The notes under the pieces were generated by a model, which was not told the origin of the DNA, did no database searches, and worked only from the letters and a program-made list of their open reading frames with translations. This document shows, piece by piece, positions 60,715 through 64,000 of a DNA stretch of 64,000 nt. The stretch's first letter is position 1. Every line of letters starts with the position of its first letter. The DNA comes from Pseudomonas psychrophila (GTDB lineage: Bacteria; Pseudomonadota; Gammaproteobacteria; Pseudomonadales; Pseudomonadaceae), in the NCBI RefSeq assembly GCF_001043005.1, contig NZ_JYKZ01000013.1:62001-126000 (forward strand), given 5' to 3'. Both the position numbers and the translations under genes were made by a program.

Positions 60715-61719
60715 TCAGGCCAGCTCCCCGCACACGTCCAGCTCGATCAGGCGACGCACTTCAGCCAGTGGCAAGTCTGCACCGAGCAAGGCATGCAGTT
60801 TGCCGAACACGGCCTCACGGGTCATGCCTCCCCCTGATAGCACGCCGACCCCGCGCAGACGGCTGCCTGCTTCGTACACGTCCAGTTCCACTCCGCCTTC
60901 ATGGCATTGGGTGATGGCCACCACCACAATACCGTTCTCCTGTGCCCGTTGCAGGCTGGCGAGGAAGTCCGGGTTATCGCTGGGACCCGTGCCGCTACCG
61001 AAGCATTCGATCACCAGCGCTTCGATTCCGCTGTTGAGCAGTGCGTCGAGTTGGGCTGCGCCAATGCCCGGTACCAGCGGCAATACACCCACGTTGGCTT
61101 CGTGCTTTGGATGGTTGTAGACCAGTTCGCCCGGCAATGAAGTGGCCTTGGCCACACCGCCGTTGCGCGTCAGTGCCACAAACGGGTTGCGCCCAAAGCT
61201 GCGTACCTTGGCGCAACGTGTCGGGGCCATCAGCTTGCCGTGGAAGTACAACTGAACACCGTGAGGCTGGCCTTGGCCCAGTGCCTGCAGTGCACCGCTG
61301 ACGTTTTCCCAGGCATCGCTGTCCGGTACGCCTGCTGGCAGCATGGAGCCCGTGAACAGCACCGGTGCTGGCAAGCCCAGCAGCTGAAAGCACATGGCCG
61401 CCGCACTGTAGGCCAGCGTGTCAGTACCGTGCAGCACCAGGACGCTATCGCAGCCATCCTGTTCGATGGCTTCGATGATCGCGCTACGCAGGCGCAACCA
61501 GTAGGCCGGCGTCATGTTGGCGCTGTCGATCAGCGGGCTCATCTCGCGAAAGGACCACTGCGGCACTTTCAGCGCCGGTTGGCTGGCGAGGTGCTCGCTC
61601 ATGCGCGCTTCAAAACCCGATGCAGGTGCCAGGCCGCTGGCGCTGGCTTGCATGCCGATGGTGCCGCCGGTGTAGAGCACCATGACGCGTTGGGAAGGGT
61701 GGTGAGTGGCTGCGGTCAT
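60715..61719 (-). CDS. ansA: L-asparaginase (type I-like, cytoplasmic)
   Basis: Hydrolyses asparagine to aspartate and ammonia. The 334-residue protein has both catalytic threonine motifs: T17GGTIG and HGTDTLAYSA, near residue 98. It has no signal peptide, which favours the cytoplasmic type. It lies next to an amino-acid symporter and aspartase, giving asparagine to fumarate conversion. Confidence 0.9.
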   Translation of the reverse strand: MTAATHHPSQRVMVLYTGGTIGMQASASGLAPASGFEARMSEHLASQPALKVPQWSFREMSPLIDSANMTPAYWLRLRSAIIEAIEQDGCDSVLVLHGTDTLAYSAAAMCFQLLGLPAPVLFTGSMLPAGVPDSDAWENVSGALQALGQGQPHGVQLYFHGKLMAPTRCAKVRSFGRNPFVALTRNGGVAKATSLPGELVYNHPKHEANVGVLPLVPGIGAAQLDALLNSGIEALVIECFGSGTGPSDNPDFLASLQRAQENGIVVVAITQCHEGGVELDVYEAGSRLRGVGVLSGGGMTREAVFGKLHALLGADLPLAEVRRLIELDVCGELA

Positions 61720-61737
61720 TGTTGAGTCCCCATAAGC

Positions 61738-61769
61738 AAAAACGCGGCGGTTCTGGAGAACCGCCGCGT
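61738..61769 (-). terminator. terminator of the AGCS symporter gene
   Basis: A perfect 13-bp stem (61742-61754 with 61757-61769) around GG is followed on the minus strand by TTTTT. It is seven bases past the symporter stop and only about 20 bp before ansA. Confidence 0.88.
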
Positions 61770-61775
61770 CAAGTA

Positions 61776-63197
61776 TCAGCGTTTTGTTTCTTCGACCTTG
61801 GCGGCCGGTTTTGGCGGCCAGGCTTTCAGGTCCAGATCCAGATCCGAGAATTTACTGGAATCGAACACCGGTGTCTTGATCCCCGCACGGCGCTGGTCAT
61901 CGTAGTCCTTGAGCACGCGCATGCAGATCTTGAACAGCATCGCCAGGGCAACCAGGTTAACGAAGGCCAGCATGGTCATGGCGATGTCGGCGAACGCAAA
62001 AACGGTTTGCAGGTTTTCGATCGAGCCCCAGAAAATCAATACCAGTACCAGAACGCGGTAGCCGATCAGCGCCTTGCGGCTTTCACCGACCAGAAAGCGC
62101 AGGTTGTTCTCGCCCAGGTAGTAGTTGTAGAGCATCGAGGTGAACACGAACAACGCCAGTGCCACGCTGATAAACACACGGCCCCATTCGCCGACCACGG
62201 CCGCCAGGGAGTTCTGGGTCAGGGCAATACCGTCGCCTTCAAAGCCCGGGGTATAGAAGCCCGACAGCAAGATCAGCAAGGCGGTGCAGGTGCAGATCAC
62301 GAAGGTGTCGAGGAATACGCTGAACGCCTGAACTACGCCTTGGGCGATCGGGTGTTCAACATCGGCCACCGCTGCCACGTTCGGGGCGCTGCCCAGACCG
62401 GCTTCGTTGGCGAATACGCCACGTTTGACGCCCATCACGATCGCGCTGCCGATCAGACCGCCAAACACCGGATCGAGGCCGAAGGCGCTCTTGACGATAT
62501 GGCCCAGCATCGCAGGCACGTGGTCGAATTGCAGCACGATCACATACAGGGTGACCGCGATGTAGGCCAGGGTCTTGACCGGAACCAGCAGGTCGGCCAC
62601 CGAAGCGATACGCTTGATACCACCGATAAACACCAGGCCCAACAGAATGGCGATGGCCAGGCCTGAGTAACTGACATCGAAACCGAAGGCATCTTGCAGC
62701 GAGTGGGTGACGGCATGGGCTTGCAGGCCCATAAAGGCAAAGCCGAAAGTGATCAGCAGCAGCACGGCCATCAGTTGGCCCATCCACAATTTGCCCAGGC
62801 CATGCTTCATATAGAAGGACGGACCGCCACGCAGTTGGCCTTCAGCGTCGCGACGCTTGTACAGCTGGCCCAGCGAACACTCGATCAGGCTGCTGGACAT
62901 GCCGACCAGTGCGGTGACCCACATCCAGAACACGGCACCCGGTCCGCCCAGGGTAACGGCAATGCCGACACCGGCAATGTTGCCCGCGCCTACGCGGCCG
63001 GCCAGGCTCAGCATCAATGCCTGAAACGAGCTCAGTTCACCGGCGCTGCTGCGCAGGCTGTCTTTGAATACCGAAAACATGTGCAGGAAGTAACGAAACT
63101 GAACGAAACGCGAGCGGATCGTGAAGTAACCACCGAGCCCGACCATAAGCACGATTAGCACTTTCCCTGAGAGGAAGTCATTGATGACTTCAAGCAT
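61776..63197 (-). CDS. alanine/glycine:cation symporter (AGCS family)
   Basis: This is a sodium-coupled small amino-acid transporter of 473 residues. It has about 10-11 membrane helices and the AGCS signatures GRVGAGNIAGVGIAVTLGGPGAVFWMW and SSLIECSLGQLYK. GVFANEAGLGSAP is present in the second half. Exact amino-acid preference is not visible; the asparagine/aspartate context may matter. Confidence 0.9.
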   Translation of the reverse strand: MLEVINDFLSGKVLIVLMVGLGGYFTIRSRFVQFRYFLHMFSVFKDSLRSSAGELSSFQALMLSLAGRVGAGNIAGVGIAVTLGGPGAVFWMWVTALVGMSSSLIECSLGQLYKRRDAEGQLRGGPSFYMKHGLGKLWMGQLMAVLLLITFGFAFMGLQAHAVTHSLQDAFGFDVSYSGLAIAILLGLVFIGGIKRIASVADLLVPVKTLAYIAVTLYVIVLQFDHVPAMLGHIVKSAFGLDPVFGGLIGSAIVMGVKRGVFANEAGLGSAPNVAAVADVEHPIAQGVVQAFSVFLDTFVICTCTALLILLSGFYTPGFEGDGIALTQNSLAAVVGEWGRVFISVALALFVFTSMLYNYYLGENNLRFLVGESRKALIGYRVLVLVLIFWGSIENLQTVFAFADIAMTMLAFVNLVALAMLFKICMRVLKDYDDQRRAGIKTPVFDSSKFSDLDLDLKAWPPKPAAKVEETKR

Positions 63198-63585
63198 GGA
63201 TTATTCCTCGCTGTTTTTATCTGATGGCAACACGGGCGGATCGAAATATCGCGTTACACCTGCTTGAGCAAGGCATAAACGTAGGCGATCAATGAGACCC
63301 TGGCCATGTTGCTGCTTGGTTTACGATGCTGTTTCCGTGCTGGCGATGGCCAGCTGGTGCTGGGGCCGGGCACAGGAAGAGGGGCGGCACTATACCTAGG
63401 AGCGCAGGAAGCGTCTGCATAAGTGATTGATTTTTCATGTGCGAGTCGTCTTAAAAGGCATCAGTTTGTGTCCGATTTGCCCTTTTTTCAGGCAAAAAAA
63501 AGGGCCTGCAGACGTATCTACAGGCCCTCAAAAGGTGAGAGGTGTCTAGTCCCTCGACCTGGTGAGCGTTGAGCGTGTTACAGCA
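63198..63585. other. 388-bp intergenic region between the symporter and aspA
   Basis: No gene is supported. On the aspA side it contains that gene's terminator (63494-63528). The rest should hold the promoter of the symporter gene, which I could not place. It includes an A/T-rich stretch near 63421-63500. Confidence 0.6.
63494..63528 (-). terminator. terminator of aspA
   Basis: AGGGCCTG (63501-63508) pairs with CAGGCCCT (63521-63528). On the minus strand the stem is followed by a run of T residues (63494-63500). Confidence 0.85.
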
Positions 63586-64000
63586 TCAGGCCTTGAGGGG
63601 CACCAGACGCGGAGCAATCATGTTTTCCGGGCGCAGGATGTCGTCGAGCATGGCGTCGTCGAGCAAACCTTCTTCGCGCACCAGTTCCAGCACGCCGCGT
63701 CCGCTTTCGAGGGCGATACGGGCGATGCGGGTGGCGTTTTCATAGCCGATGTACGGGTTCAGTGCAGTGACCAGGCCGATCGAATGCTCGACCAGTTCAC
63801 GGCAGCGTGCTTCGTTGGCGGTGATGCCGACGATGCAGTGCTCGCGCAGCATGTCCATGGCGCGTTGCAGCAGGCGGATCGAGTCGAAGATCTTGAAGGC
63901 GATCAGCGGCTCCATCACGTTCAGTTGCAGTTGACCGCCTTCGGCAGCGATGGTCAGTGCCAAGTCGTTACCGATGATCTGGAACGCAACCTGGTTAACG
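63586..64000 (-). CDS. aspA: aspartate ammonia-lyase (5' part beyond window)
   Basis: Converts aspartate to fumarate and ammonia. Only the last ~138 residues are in the window, and the frame is open to the right edge (VNQVAFQIIGNDLALTIAAE). The C-terminal sequence with QLQLNVMEPLIAFKIFDSI and NPYIGYENATRIARIAL is that of the aspartase/fumarase superfamily. The ending RPENMIAPRLVPLKA fits aspartase better than fumarase. Confidence 0.88.
   Translation of the reverse strand, partial: VNQVAFQIIGNDLALTIAAEGGQLQLNVMEPLIAFKIFDSIRLLQRAMDMLREHCIVGITANEARCRELVEHSIGLVTALNPYIGYENATRIARIALESGRGVLELVREEGLLDDAMLDDILRPENMIAPRLVPLKA

Noticed and set aside
1..64000. tRNA or rRNA genes
   Set aside because: No cloverleaf, CCA-ending stem or rRNA sequence was recognised on reading. 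A covariance-model scan would be decisive.

Overview
The window is chromosomal DNA of a Pseudomonas, most likely from the P. fluorescens lineage. The evidence is the block mnmE / oriC-like gap / mnmG-rsmG-parA-parB / atpIBEFHAGDC / glmU-glmR-glmS, the later order uvrD / GGDEF-EAL / rccR / lysR / pycA-pycB, and two families of REP/REPIN palindromes typical of fluorescent pseudomonads. The species cannot be named from the sequence alone. The window opens inside mnmE and closes inside aspA (minus strand). No rRNA, tRNA, CRISPR array, prophage or insertion sequence was seen.

Region 1 (1-19.6 kb) is the origin-proximal core. It holds tRNA and rRNA modification genes (mnmE, mnmG, rsmG), chromosome partitioning (parA, parB), the complete F1Fo ATP synthase operon, and the start of amino-sugar synthesis (glmU, the DeoR-type regulator glmR, glmS). 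The 500-bp gap before mnmG looks like a replication origin, with three consensus DnaA boxes and an AT-rich stretch. Perfect DnaA boxes are strongly over-represented over the whole window. A 15/16 parS-like site lies inside folE2. Several ATP-operon gene junctions carry hairpins.

Region 2 (19.7-30.8 kb) is accessory. It contains a GNAT-Rnk fusion protein, a LysR regulator, an exported serine hydrolase, and a tightly overlapping four-gene operon: a polytopic SPFH/HflK-like protein, an SPFH/HflC-like protein with a histidine-rich tail, a third SPFH protein, and a P1B-type metal ATPase without its own metal-binding domain. This operon is my main candidate for a poorly described system. Cyclopropane fatty acid synthase follows.

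Region 3 (30.8-43 kb) has cardiolipin synthase, then a zinc-starvation module (gamma-carbonic anhydrase-like protein, folE2, a Zur-box-like site, zigA-like GTPase, DUF1826 protein, second CobW-type GTPase). After these come DUF3301, pdxY, a hotdog thioesterase, a KefB-type antiporter, a SUKH-domain protein and a Tim44-domain protein.

Region 4 (43-53 kb) has uvrD, a GGDEF-EAL protein, the carbon regulator rccR with a perfect palindromic operator, a small PA3496-family protein, and a LysR gene divergent from the two-subunit pyruvate carboxylase.

Region 5 (53-64 kb) starts with a hipA-hipB toxin-antitoxin pair behind four evenly spaced operator repeats. It continues with two GNAT genes, a PaiB-like protein, a MocR/PdxR-type regulator, a histone-deacetylase-like (acetylpolyamine) amidohydrolase, an AraC regulator, and an amino-acid catabolic group (asparaginase, AGCS symporter, aspartate ammonia-lyase).
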